Shown here: in pieces, positions 1-7,090 of the stretch | Layout: each line of letters starts with the position of its first letter | Position numbering within the stretch: the first letter of the stretch is position 1 | IMG/VR virus record: IMGVR_UViG_3300032050_007363 | Location: 1-21,162 of that record | Length of the DNA: 21,162 nucleotides | Reading direction: 5' to 3' (one strand) | From: a virus | Position numbers and translations under genes: made by a program | Notes under the pieces: generated by a model | Databases searched by the model: none | What the model was told of the DNA's origin: nothing | Seen by the model: only the letters and a program-made list of their open reading frames with translations

Positions 1-309
1 TCTATCTTTATTCTCAGGATCTGCGTAATTGAATAAGTTACTGTCTACAACCAGTGTGCGTTTTTTATAAATTCGTTGATTCTCAATCACACGTTTTCTA
101 ACTAATAGATGCGGAGAATTATCACTACCCTCGTGAACCCACCCTTGGATAAATGCCACATCGGCCTGTACGATATTATTTCCTGTTTGTAAAAATCCGT
201 CGTCGCCGGCGGCTCTTACGCCTTGTATAAATCTTGAAAGGATTTCTCTCTTGTGTTGATTTTTAACACCGGGAGGAACACCAGAGATATATCCAACTAC
301 TGTAGTCAT
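1..309 (-). CDS. Partial unrecognised protein of the glycan cassette (N-terminal 103 residues)
   Basis: An open frame runs from an ATG at 309 to the window edge without a stop, giving 103 codons. It begins MTTVVGYISGVPPG and contains the segments FIQGVRAAGD, VAFIQGWVHE and TLVVDSNLFNY. The start forms an ATGA overlap with the stop of the pyruvyltransferase-like gene upstream, so it is translationally coupled and last in the visible part of that operon. The rest of the gene lies outside the window. The alternation of short hydrophobic strands with charged loops fits a Rossmann-like enzyme of glycan metabolism, but I recognise no catalytic motif. Its role is inferred only from its neighbours; that it is a real gene is well supported by coupling and open frame. 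Confidence 0.7.
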   Translation of the reverse strand, partial: MTTVVGYISGVPPGVKNQHKREILSRFIQGVRAAGDDGFLQTGNNIVQADVAFIQGWVHEGSDNSPHLLVRKRVIENQRIYKKRTLVVDSNLFNYADPENKDR

Positions 310-1220
310 AGCTGTTGTACTATTTTCCAAAACTCTTCAGTTGCTGATACACATTCATCTAAAGCAGACGGATGAGCTTCTGCTTTTTCGATAGCCTCAG
401 AAATTTTTTCATTCTTTAATAGAACATAAGGTTTATGTTTTAAATGTTGAAATTTAGAACTCCACGTATCAGTTAAAATTACTTTTTTCCCCAACAGTGT
501 TCCCCAATAAACTCCATGGTAACTGTTAGTTACTATAATATTTGAAGAACCTAATATTTCAATTGTCTGTTCAATGTTACTGCCTGAATTTATAAATCTA
601 GGCATTGCTATATCGCCAAACTCTCTTGTTAATTGTTTTTTATGTTCAAACCAAATAATTTCGTTTTTAATTTCATATTTTTTTCTCAGAGCAGGATGCA
701 TACAACTAGCACAAGGTGCCCAAGAATAGTTCTGTCCGTAATCTCTAATACCAACAAGATCAAAATTGTTTAGATATTCTGGATACTCTATTGTTGATGC
801 TTTTTTTGTAGGATCGCCATTATGTCCTGCTCCCCACACTATTTTTTTAGATGTATTTGGATCTAAACTATTAATTGTTTCGGACAAGAGATTTGAGAAT
901 TTTTCAGTAAATGTTTTATGAACGTTAGCATTTCTAATATCATTTAAAAACCATGATTTTTTTCTAAATTCTGATAAATGAGCATAATCTCCACCACCAA
1001 TGATTGATAAAAATCTATCAAAATTATCATTAGAAATTAAACCACCACCACCCACTATAATTTTTGTATCAGGCGAAATTTTTACATCAGCTGGCCATTC
1101 GGATATATCTATACTATGATATTGATCTTTTTTTAAAAAATATTGAAGGGGATCTGCGGCCATATCGCCAACATTATTTTTGTCTTTTCTATGTATTACT
1201 AGGTATTTTATATTACTCAT
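306..1220 (-). CDS. Polysaccharide pyruvyl transferase family protein
   Basis: A 304-residue protein matching the polysaccharide pyruvyl transferase family (WcaK/AmsJ-like), whose members add pyruvyl groups to, or otherwise modify, surface sugars. Visible signs are NVGDM near residue 16, the glycine-rich strand end IIVGGGG near 54, IVWGAGHN near 127, VGIRDYG in the middle, and the C-terminal lobe segment IIVTNSYHGVYWGTLLGKK, in which the SxHG part is typical of the family. Length is close to that usual for the family. The start overlaps the end of the upstream glycosyltransferase-like gene by 8 nt and the stop overlaps the next start as ATGA, so it belongs to the minus-strand operon beginning at 3857. 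Donor and acceptor cannot be read from sequence; some family members are not true pyruvyltransferases. Confidence 0.8.
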   Translation of the reverse strand: MSNIKYLVIHRKDKNNVGDMAADPLQYFLKKDQYHSIDISEWPADVKISPDTKIIVGGGGLISNDNFDRFLSIIGGGDYAHLSEFRKKSWFLNDIRNANVHKTFTEKFSNLLSETINSLDPNTSKKIVWGAGHNGDPTKKASTIEYPEYLNNFDLVGIRDYGQNYSWAPCASCMHPALRKKYEIKNEIIWFEHKKQLTREFGDIAMPRFINSGSNIEQTIEILGSSNIIVTNSYHGVYWGTLLGKKVILTDTWSSKFQHLKHKPYVLLKNEKISEAIEKAEAHPSALDECVSATEEFWKIVQQL

Positions 1221-2004
1221 TTAATATTTTCCAAACTGAACCGTTTTTCATTTCCGTGAAACTAAATTGTCCATAGGCCAAATGGCATCCCCACGCAAAT
1301 AATTTATCGCTGTCTGGGTAGTAGGGGTTATCTATTTGACTGAGGTCCTGAGACCCAACTGGACTAGCAGCATTGGCCGGTGCTAGTGTAAATGCTGGTA
1401 TACCGTGAAATATACTTTCAACGGCTGCTACGCTATTGTATGTAACTAGAGCAAAAACATCATTGTCTAATGCTTGTTGTAGTGTATCTGTTGTTATTCT
1501 ATCAGTACGCAACTTAGCACGTTCTCTAACAACCACAGGGCGATCAGTGTATTGTTGTATAGTTTCTACAGTTTCTTTTACCCACTGGTCTTTAATTATG
1601 CCGTAAAATTTACAAGGTTTTTCATCCGGTGCTGCCACCAATATCTTTCGACCGTCTTTTTTCCAAGGTTGAAATTTTTTATTAAATTTTTCAAATCTAT
1701 CTGCTGGTCTCGAAACTATCTCTCCGTGCTGTAAGTTATTTTTAACAATGCGGTGCCATAATTTCCAACCATTAGGATTAGCACGAGTTTTTTCATTTCC
1801 AAAATAGCCTGTGTCAACATAATAAAAGTCTCGCTGATCTCTCCAACAATTTTTCATTATTTTATCTTTGAGGATGCCACGCAGTACAATAGGTTCATTG
1901 CTACTTTTATAATCAAAATTGTCAGTGTTTACTAGAGTTCCGTTAGAACCTCGACAAAATTGATTGATATATTCGTCGTGGCCGTTTTTACTTAAGAATA
2001 TCAT
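1213..2004 (-). CDS. Capsule/Kdo-type glycosyltransferase-like protein
   Basis: A 263-residue protein resembling the C-terminal lobe of capsule polysaccharide (Kdo-type, GT-B fold) transferases. The best sign is the segment ALVTYNSVAAVESIFHGIPAF near residues 195-215, the usual nucleotide-sugar-contacting Ser/Glu/Gly pattern in this group, followed by a short C-terminal tail. An earlier strand, KILVAAPDEKP, could open the second Rossmann lobe. The protein is short for a full two-domain enzyme and may have a reduced acceptor lobe. The ATG at 2004 lies inside the 3' end of the upstream glycosyltransferase gene (17-nt overlap), so translation is probably coupled. Specificity is unknown. The class assignment rests on one motif region and operon context. 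Confidence 0.6.
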   Translation of the reverse strand: MIFLSKNGHDEYINQFCRGSNGTLVNTDNFDYKSSNEPIVLRGILKDKIMKNCWRDQRDFYYVDTGYFGNEKTRANPNGWKLWHRIVKNNLQHGEIVSRPADRFEKFNKKFQPWKKDGRKILVAAPDEKPCKFYGIIKDQWVKETVETIQQYTDRPVVVRERAKLRTDRITTDTLQQALDNDVFALVTYNSVAAVESIFHGIPAFTLAPANAASPVGSQDLSQIDNPYYPDSDKLFAWGCHLAYGQFSFTEMKNGSVWKILNE

Positions 2005-2683
2005 GTTGTTGGCAATGCTCTGTTAATACACGCTCTCTATGCCATTCATTGGCAAAACTTCCCTGTGTGGCAAATTCATGAAAGCAAGGTGTGCCTAGAG
2101 TGTAATGTACCAGTTTAGCGTTGGGATTATAATCATATTCAACATCTAACCAGTTCCATTCCTTAGGCAGTTCACCTATACGATCTTCCTCTAGCCACGA
2201 GAAGCGGTGGAGCTCGGCACCTGTAGATTGTTGGATGAACTCGGGAGTAAGTCTCCGGTTAGGAAAGCTATTACAATTCCACAGAATAACACTAGACCAA
2301 TTTTTTCGAGGATAGTCTTCATTTTTTGCTCCTAAATATTTTATAGGCATTTTTGTTTTATAGTCATGCTTAACTACTTGTACATCTTTGCCGACTTCAC
2401 GTAAGTCCCAAAGCTCTGCGATATCGCCACGCACAATCATGTCGCCGTCTATGAATATAGCATGACCAGTGTAGCTCATAAGATAGGGAACAAGAAATCT
2501 AGTATAGATAAAATGATTACTACCGTCAGTATGTGTTTCGGTATAATCTTTAAAAAGACTAAGTGCTACTGGAATAATGCTAACAGGGCGGCTGGAATTT
2601 CTTATTATGCTGTTTACACAGGTATGGTACGCTATGGCTTCTCTAGGATCGTATCCAATAAAAATAGGAATGATATCTTTCAT
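1988..2683 (-). CDS. GT8-like glycosyltransferase
   Basis: A 231-residue GT-A type glycosyltransferase resembling family 8 and related cytosolic sugar transferases. It opens with IPIFIGYDPREAIAYHTCVNSI, a common start of this group. The metal-binding DxD motif is FIDGDMIV (D79-G80-D81), preceded by TRFLVPYLM, where the arginine usually contacts the nucleotide. SSVILWN around residue 130 is the acceptor-side strand, and a histidine-containing HYTLGTPCFH segment lies near the C-terminus. It likely transfers a sugar from a nucleotide sugar to a phage- or host-directed glycan. The stop overlaps the next gene, and the start overlaps the methyltransferase stop by 4 nt. A Shine-Dalgarno-like AAAGG lies upstream of the start. 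Donor unknown. Confidence 0.8.
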   Translation of the reverse strand: MKDIIPIFIGYDPREAIAYHTCVNSIIRNSSRPVSIIPVALSLFKDYTETHTDGSNHFIYTRFLVPYLMSYTGHAIFIDGDMIVRGDIAELWDLREVGKDVQVVKHDYKTKMPIKYLGAKNEDYPRKNWSSVILWNCNSFPNRRLTPEFIQQSTGAELHRFSWLEEDRIGELPKEWNWLDVEYDYNPNAKLVHYTLGTPCFHEFATQGSFANEWHRERVLTEHCQQHDILK

Positions 2684-3117
2684 ACACTAACCTTTGATAA
2701 AATATATCTATTATACCTAAAATTTTCTACAGAATTAAAATGAGCAGTGAGTAATTTTGATATACTATCTTCAGTAAATGCTCGTTTCCATTCTAATTTT
2801 TTTTTAACAGGAAGTGTTAATATTAAAAACATATTGGCAAAGTTTTTTATTTTATTAAGCACAATATCTGGATTATCTACATATTCAAGAACACCAAGTA
2901 ATAATCCCACATCGTAGTTTTTAATTTTTATGTCGTCAATATCTAAATTTAAATTCATCATTGCGTTTGGAATTTTATCTATTCCGAGATATTCTTTAGG
3001 TTTATAAAAATTTAAAATTTCTTGATTGCCACAGCCAAAGTCTACAACAGTACAGTCTATTGGTATGTGTGTCACAACAAAATTAAATCGTTCGCTCCAA
3101 GGATTCTTTGAATTCAT
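2680..3117 (-). CDS. Small SAM-dependent methyltransferase
   Basis: A 145-residue class I methyltransferase-like protein. Motif I is VVDFGCGNQEIL near residues 25-36, followed by EYLGID (acidic residue at the end of strand 2, binding the SAM ribose). The strand-4 segment YDVGLLLGVLEYVDNPDIVL matches the usual 'D-x-G-x-x-L-G-V-L-E-H' region of small-molecule methyltransferases. It is shorter than most class I enzymes (about 200-250 residues), so the C-terminal substrate-capping part is reduced. It sits between the nucleotidyltransferase-cupin fusion and the GT8-like gene, with 4-nt overlaps on both sides, which suggests it methylates a sugar intermediate or finished glycan. This is one of three methyltransferases in the cassette; the substrate is not readable. 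Confidence 0.75.
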   Translation of the reverse strand: MNSKNPWSERFNFVVTHIPIDCTVVDFGCGNQEILNFYKPKEYLGIDKIPNAMMNLNLDIDDIKIKNYDVGLLLGVLEYVDNPDIVLNKIKNFANMFLILTLPVKKKLEWKRAFTEDSISKLLTAHFNSVENFRYNRYILSKVSV

Positions 3118-3857
3118 TTTCGTTCTATGTCTTCTTCAATACATTGTTTGCCATATTGTATTTCTATAACCTTTAACGGGTTATCTGTAGGATTGTGTAA
3201 TTGGTGCCATTCATTAGGATTAATAATTTCAGTTTTATAAGGCTTAATTGTGCTTCCACCAAATTCCCAATTGTTGCCGGCAACTCCTTCGGCAATAAAC
3301 CATAATTCAGATCTATGTTTGTGGCGTTGCATACTTAAAGTTTTACCTGGATCTACAGTAAGTTCTTTAACTTTTACATTGTCACCTATAGTATGAAGTA
3401 CTCTATAATAACCCCAAGGTCTTTCAGTCTTTGGTGCTTTCCATTCTTGTAAAATCCATCTACTAGAGTTTTGCTTGTCAAACCCGCCTACACCAAACGT
3501 AAATGTAAGATTGTCATCTTTAACGTCCATTTCTGGAATGTTAGCGTGTGTTCGATCGCCGCCGTTGGCAAATATTAAACTGGCGTCAGGATAATGTGCT
3601 CGAACCTGTTGTATAAAATGTCTAGCAGAACCATCAGCATCATCAAATGTGTAAACTTCATCTACCATTGATAGATTGTTTATTATACATAGGCGTTCGT
3701 TCCAAGGCATAAAGGCACGCCCTTTTTTACGTTCTAGCCATTCATCGGAATTTAATCCAACGATTAACATGTCGCCAAGTGTTTTGGCTTGTTTGAAATA
3801 GGCAATATGCCCAGAGTGGATGGGGTCAAAGCCGCCTGTAACAAGTACTATTTTCAT
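3114..3857 (-). CDS. Fusion of a cytidylyltransferase-like domain and a mannose-6-P isomerase type cupin
   Basis: A 247-residue two-domain protein. Residues 1-140 form a nucleotidyltransferase fold: VLVTGGFDPIHSGHIAYF carries the HxGH motif (H14-H17), as in the adenylyl/cytidylyltransferase half of HldE and TagD-like enzymes. Residues 145-247 match the C-terminal cupin of mannose-1-phosphate guanylyltransferase/isomerase proteins: ERPWGYYRVL, then RHKHRSELWF with metal ligands near H179 and H181, then NEWHQLHNP and a closing IEIQYGKQCIEEDI. A longer frame to 3944 exists, but I chose the ATG at 3857: conserved sequence starts there, the 29 extra residues are unlike the family, and an AATAAATA box lies between. 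It is the first gene of the minus-strand operon and probably activates a sugar phosphate and isomerises or binds a sugar. Confidence 0.82.
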   Translation of the reverse strand: MKIVLVTGGFDPIHSGHIAYFKQAKTLGDMLIVGLNSDEWLERKKGRAFMPWNERLCIINNLSMVDEVYTFDDADGSARHFIQQVRAHYPDASLIFANGGDRTHANIPEMDVKDDNLTFTFGVGGFDKQNSSRWILQEWKAPKTERPWGYYRVLHTIGDNVKVKELTVDPGKTLSMQRHKHRSELWFIAEGVAGNNWEFGGSTIKPYKTEIINPNEWHQLHNPTDNPLKVIEIQYGKQCIEEDIERK

Positions 3858-3862
3858 GTTTC

Positions 3863-3870
3863 TATTTATT
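3863..3870 (-). promoter_or_regulatory. Late-promoter-like box AATAAATA before the fusion gene
   Basis: On the minus strand AATAAATA is followed by GAAAC and then the ATG at 3857, a gap of only 5 nt. It resembles the T4 late consensus TATAAATA. No Shine-Dalgarno sequence fits between box and start. It would drive the whole 3857-to-left operon. Confidence 0.5.
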
Positions 3871-3884
3871 TGAATAATATGCCC

Positions 3885-3892
3885 ACTAAATA
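3885..3892 (+). promoter_or_regulatory. Late-promoter-like box ACTAAATA before the cupin gene
   Basis: ACTAAATA on the plus strand lies 25 nt before the cupin ATG at 3918, with an AGAGGA ribosome site in between, a normal late-promoter layout. It faces away from the AATAAATA box at 3863-3870, so this 60-nt gap looks like a divergent late promoter pair. Confidence 0.5.
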
Positions 3893-3917
3893 AACTGTGG
3901 TTTAAAGAGGAAACAAA

Positions 3918-4262
3918 ATGATTGCTGGAAAAGTATGGGGGCAAACAGAGCTCCTTGAAGCCAACGGTGTGCTAGAGTTCCACCGCATTGAAGCCCGGAA
4001 AGGCGGCGTCTGTTCGAAGCACAAACATCAATTTAAATGGAACGGGTTTTTTGTTGAATCTGGAAAACTTATTATTCGTGTTTGGAAAAACAACTACGAG
4101 TTGATTGATGAAACTATTCTAACAGCTGGACAATATACCAAGGTTGCCCCCGGAGAATATCATCAATTTGAAGCACTAGAAGATACAGTTGCTTTTGAAT
4201 TGTACTGGGCAGAGTTTGATCATGAAGATATAGAAAGAGATTCAGTAGGATTTAAAAAATGA
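3918..4262 (+). CDS. Single-domain cupin protein
   Basis: A 114-residue one-domain cupin. Cupin motif 1 is seen as SKHKHQFKWNGFFVESGKL (H35, H37, then the G-x-L turn), and motif 2 as VAPGEYHQFEAL (G79, H82). Together these give the usual metal site. Such stand-alone cupins in sugar clusters act as isomerases or epimerases or bind sugar phosphates. The start has a clear AGAGGA Shine-Dalgarno sequence at 3907-3912. The stop overlaps the next gene's ATG by 4 nt, coupling it to the UDP-sugar dehydrogenase. Its C-terminus (EDIERDSVGF) recalls the C-terminus of the divergently transcribed cupin fusion (EEDIERK), which suggests related cupins. Exact reaction unknown. Confidence 0.75.
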   Translation: MIAGKVWGQTELLEANGVLEFHRIEARKGGVCSKHKHQFKWNGFFVESGKLIIRVWKNNYELIDETILTAGQYTKVAPGEYHQFEALEDTVAFELYWAEFDHEDIERDSVGFKK

Positions 4263-5032
4263 AAATTGGAATTTTTGGATTAGGGTACGTAGGATCGGCA
4301 GTAGCACATACACACAGATATCAGAATATTATCGCAAGAGATCCTAAATTAGGAGATCAATCAGCAACAATCAGCGATATTAAAACTTGTGATGCTGTAT
4401 ATATTTGTGTGCCAACACCGATGATGGAGGATGGACATTGCGATGATTCGTATGTTAAATCTGTTCTTAGGGAGTTAGCAGGATATGAAGGTGTTATAAT
4501 TTGTAAAAGCACAGTTCCGCCAGGCGTGTATTTGAGATTACAAGATCAATATCCTAACCTAGTTCATGCTCCTGAATTCCTCACAGCTGCAAACGCAACA
4601 GAGGATTATGAAACATCTATCTGGGTATTAATAGGCGGAAATTCTAAATTTTGTGAAAAAGCAAAACATATAATTTCGTCAAGCACTGTTCAAGCTAAAC
4701 ACTATCACTTCACTGACATAGCATCTGCTAGTCTTTTCAAATATATGGCAAATTCATTTATGGCCACTAAGGTGACATTTATGAATGATCTATTTCACTT
4801 AGCAAAAGCTGTAGGAGTAGAGTGGAATGAACTAAAAGAAATAGCTAAAAATGATCCTAGATTAGGAACCAGCCATTGGGATGTTCCAGGTCCTGATGGA
4901 CAGTTTGGGTATGGCGGTGCTTGTTTTCCTAAAGACGTTGCTGCTATTGTTGAACATGGTCTTGATATAGGTACACCGCAAAAATTATTAGAATCTGTTA
5001 AAGAAATTAACAAATTACATAGAAACTTATAA
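4259..5032 (+). CDS. Short UDP-glucose/GDP-mannose dehydrogenase-like protein
   Basis: A 257-residue member of the UDP-glucose/GDP-mannose 6-dehydrogenase family, which oxidises nucleotide sugars to uronic acids with NAD. The N-terminal Rossmann motif GLGYVG is at residues 7-12, CVPTPM near 50, KSTVPPG near 83, APEF near 104 and KYMANSF near 161. The catalytic segment GYGGACFPKD near 218-226 keeps the cysteine (C222) and the following Lys-Asp. Normal enzymes are about 390-450 residues, and this one stops about 30 residues after the catalytic cysteine, so the whole C-terminal nucleotide-binding domain is absent. It follows the cupin with a 4-nt overlap and converges on a methyltransferase gene with overlapping stops. 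It may use a smaller substrate or need a partner. Confidence 0.85.
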   Translation: MKIGIFGLGYVGSAVAHTHRYQNIIARDPKLGDQSATISDIKTCDAVYICVPTPMMEDGHCDDSYVKSVLRELAGYEGVIICKSTVPPGVYLRLQDQYPNLVHAPEFLTAANATEDYETSIWVLIGGNSKFCEKAKHIISSSTVQAKHYHFTDIASASLFKYMANSFMATKVTFMNDLFHLAKAVGVEWNELKEIAKNDPRLGTSHWDVPGPDGQFGYGGACFPKDVAAIVEHGLDIGTPQKLLESVKEINKLHRNL

Positions 5033-5542
5033 TTTTTGTCCTACAAAAACGTGATCGTTCCATTTAGTTGAATCTTTTTCTGTAGATTCTCTATCTACCC
5101 AATTAGCAATAATTTTTAATTCGCATTCTTCTGCGATTGCCTTAAACGCATCGTCCATAAATCTCCAACAATCTCTTACGTCATGTCTTGGACCGGCACT
5201 AGGAGCAATAATTATAATAAATCCATTAAATTTTACTACTCGTTTTATTTCAGTTACAAGACGAAATGGATTTTTTACATGCTCTAATGTTTGCCCGCTT
5301 ACAATAATATCATAATAATTGTCTTCTGAAGGTATGGTATATTCAGATGGCATAATATGAGTTACATCTTCGCCTGCTACAATATCTGCTATATGATATT
5401 CATTAGAGTGATCTATTAACAAGGATTTATAAGATCTATCTCCTTTTAATCCTCTTCCGCCAATGTCTAACACAGATAAATTTTTTTTAAGTTCTATTAA
5501 AGATAGAGCTTTTTTCATATTTTGAATAGATGAACTATGCAT
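5027..5542 (-). CDS. SAM-dependent methyltransferase
   Basis: A 171-residue class I methyltransferase. Motif I is SVLDIGGRG near residues 23-31, with an Asp-ending strand 2 near YHIADIVAGEDV. Motif IV/post-I is YDIIVSGQTLEHVKNPFRLVTEIKRV, the pattern of the Methyltransf_11 group, followed by GFIIIIAPS. The Gly-Gly-Arg-Gly motif replaces the more usual G-x-G-x-G, as in several sugar-cluster methyltransferases. It overlaps the upstream methyltransferase by 8 nt and is the last gene of the minus-strand run starting at 7024. Its TAA stop overlaps the convergent dehydrogenase stop within TTATAA, and there is no terminator hairpin between them. Substrate unknown. Confidence 0.78.
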   Translation of the reverse strand: MHSSSIQNMKKALSLIELKKNLSVLDIGGRGLKGDRSYKSLLIDHSNEYHIADIVAGEDVTHIMPSEYTIPSEDNYYDIIVSGQTLEHVKNPFRLVTEIKRVVKFNGFIIIIAPSAGPRHDVRDCWRFMDDAFKAIAEECELKIIANWVDRESTEKDSTKWNDHVFVGQKL

Positions 5543-6131
5543 ATTTTTTTATAAAATCTGTATAACTAATCAACGGCAAGTTAAACACATTATCCTTATA
5601 AAACTTCCAAGAATTTTCTATGTTAAGTTTCTTAGGCTCCTGTGGCTGTTTGAATACTACTCCGCAGCCTTCGTCTATTAACACCAATTGAAAAGTTACT
5701 TCTGTTCTAGCTGATAAATTAAAGGCTAGTTTCCAAACATCACCTAACCATGTTTTTGGAAGAGGTGTTGGGATAGGAACTACCGATTCTTCTTCTTTTC
5801 TAGGTAGCATATCGTGTATTATAATAACCCCGTTAGGGTTTAAAAATTTTAAAGAATTATCAACGTCTTTTAACACCTGTTCATAATAATGTAATCCGTC
5901 AACAAAAATTACATCAAACAATTCAGTATTCTGAGAAAAAAATTCATCGCTGGTCATTCTACGGTTGCCGCCTCTAAAAGGATCAACACCTATTTTATAA
6001 TCGCAAATCACGTTATTAAAAATTTTATCTCTATCGCAACCAATTTCTAAATATTTGTTGGCATTAGTTTTTTTAATCATTAGATTGATTAGCTCTAATC
6101 TTGATTCTTGTGTAAATGGAATATTAATCAT
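5535..6131 (-). CDS. SAM-dependent methyltransferase, Methyltransf_24 type
   Basis: A 198-residue methyltransferase resembling the Methyltransf_24 group common in O-antigen and capsule clusters. Signs are KYLEIGCDRDKIF near residue 27 (motif I), YKIGVDP (strand 2 end), FDVIFVDGLHYYEQVLKDVDNSLKFL (motif with D-G-x-H) and GVIIIHDMLPR (strand 5 followed by HD, which often binds a metal). The start overlaps the stop of the epimerase gene as ATGA. It probably methylates a sugar or an amino-sugar in the same pathway; the substrate cannot be read. Confidence 0.8.
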   Translation of the reverse strand: MINIPFTQESRLELINLMIKKTNANKYLEIGCDRDKIFNNVICDYKIGVDPFRGGNRRMTSDEFFSQNTELFDVIFVDGLHYYEQVLKDVDNSLKFLNPNGVIIIHDMLPRKEEESVVPIPTPLPKTWLGDVWKLAFNLSARTEVTFQLVLIDEGCGVVFKQPQEPKKLNIENSWKFYKDNVFNLPLISYTDFIKKYA

Positions 6132-7024
6132 AGATTTTCTTTAACATAATCCTCTAATGTTTTAGAAGGTTGCCAGTCAAACACAGTTTTAAGTTTTGTA
6201 TTGTCTGCTAACGTAATATATGCTTCGCCCATTCGAGGAGCAATCATTTTTGTATTGTTAGATATCATTTCCGCTAATTCTAAAACAGAATGATTAGTAC
6301 CAGTACCAACATTAAAAACTTCTCCGTAATGATTATGATCCTCTTTGCTCATGGCTAAGATATTTGCTTCAACAACATCATCTACGTGAGTAAAATCTCT
6401 ACGTTGTGTGCCGTCGGGAACAATAGTTAATGCTTCATTGGCTTTAAACTGTCTAAGAAATAACCCAACTACAGGAGCATATGGACCTCTTAGGGGTTCT
6501 CTTTCGCCGTAGACATTGAAGTATCTAAAAATTACTGTTTTAAGTCCGAATAATCGAGTGTACATAGTACAGAGCTTTTCACCAGAAACCTTAGATACTG
6601 AATATGGATTAAGGCAGTCGTCTGGCATGTCTTCTCGCAATGGAGGTTCATTTTTTAAACCGTAGCCCGATGATGTAGAACTATACATTACTTTATTAAC
6701 ACCTGCTTCTCTAGCACATTGTAGCACAGTGCCTGTTCCTAGTGTATTTGTTTTAATAGCACCTAGGGGATTTAAAATAGTAGGTTGAATCCTTGATTCG
6801 GCCGCACAGTGAAATACATAATCAACACCATCATATAACTTTCTAGTGTTTTCGTAATCTACAATATCAAGTTTATGATAAGTTGCTTTATCATTATAAT
6901 AGAAGTTGTCATGTACTTGCGATGTTTCGTTATCTATTACAACAACATCATGTCCTAAATTTATTAACTTATCTACAATATGAGAACCAATAAACCCTGC
7001 TCCGCCCGTCACTAATGATTTCAT
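6128..7024 (-). CDS. NAD-dependent sugar epimerase/dehydratase (extended SDR)
   Basis: A 298-residue extended short-chain dehydrogenase/reductase of the UDP-glucose 4-epimerase / dTDP-glucose dehydratase group. GGAGFIGSH at residues 7-15 binds NAD. The catalytic triad is visible as SSTSSGYG (near 115-122) and Y141-x-x-x-K145 in YSVSK. RYFNVYG and RDFTHVDDVV are the usual substrate-binding and subfamily segments. The length is slightly short but complete. It is the first gene of the minus-strand run 7024-5027. An AAAGGAT ribosome site lies upstream, and 26 nt separate the start from a GATAAATA box. It likely makes an epimerised nucleotide sugar for the glycosyltransferases of the cassette. Confidence 0.9.
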   Translation of the reverse strand: MKSLVTGGAGFIGSHIVDKLINLGHDVVVIDNETSQVHDNFYYNDKATYHKLDIVDYENTRKLYDGVDYVFHCAAESRIQPTILNPLGAIKTNTLGTGTVLQCAREAGVNKVMYSSTSSGYGLKNEPPLREDMPDDCLNPYSVSKVSGEKLCTMYTRLFGLKTVIFRYFNVYGEREPLRGPYAPVVGLFLRQFKANEALTIVPDGTQRRDFTHVDDVVEANILAMSKEDHNHYGEVFNVGTGTNHSVLELAEMISNNTKMIAPRMGEAYITLADNTKLKTVFDWQPSKTLEDYVKENL

Positions 7025-7050
7025 TCAAAAATCCTTTAAAATTAACTGAG

Positions 7051-7058
7051 TATTTATC
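7051..7058 (-). promoter_or_regulatory. Late-promoter-like box GATAAATA before the epimerase
   Basis: GATAAATA on the minus strand, 26 nt before the epimerase ATG with an AAAGGAT ribosome site in the leader. This is the normal spacing for a T4-type late promoter. Confidence 0.55.
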
Positions 7059-7062
7059 TAGT

Positions 7063-7070
7063 GATAAGTA
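7063..7070 (+). promoter_or_regulatory. Late-promoter-like box GATAAGTA before the plus-strand glycosyltransferase
   Basis: GATAAGTA on the plus strand lies 20 nt before the ATG at 7091 and 4 nt from the oppositely directed GATAAATA box. The same GATAAGTA variant occurs before the gp16-like gene, which supports it as a real variant. The consensus match is weaker than for the other boxes. Confidence 0.35.
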
Positions 7071-7090
7071 TAGTTTTAAAGTTTAAACTT

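Noticed and set aside
3858-3944. Longer N-terminus of the nucleotidyltransferase-cupin fusion (start at 3944)
   Set aside because: The 29 extra residues are unlike the family, overlap the divergent cupin start, and include the AATAAATA box. The ATG at 3857 begins the conserved MKIVLVTGGFDP.
5020-5040. Terminators between convergent gene pairs at 5030 and 7721
   Set aside because: The stop codons overlap within TTATAA and TTAA and no stem-loop with a U-run is present, so transcripts probably run into each other.
7061-7090. Upstream start of the plus-strand glycosyltransferase
   Set aside because: The first 10 residues have no support and cover the promoter-like box; the ATG at 7091 fits the family start.
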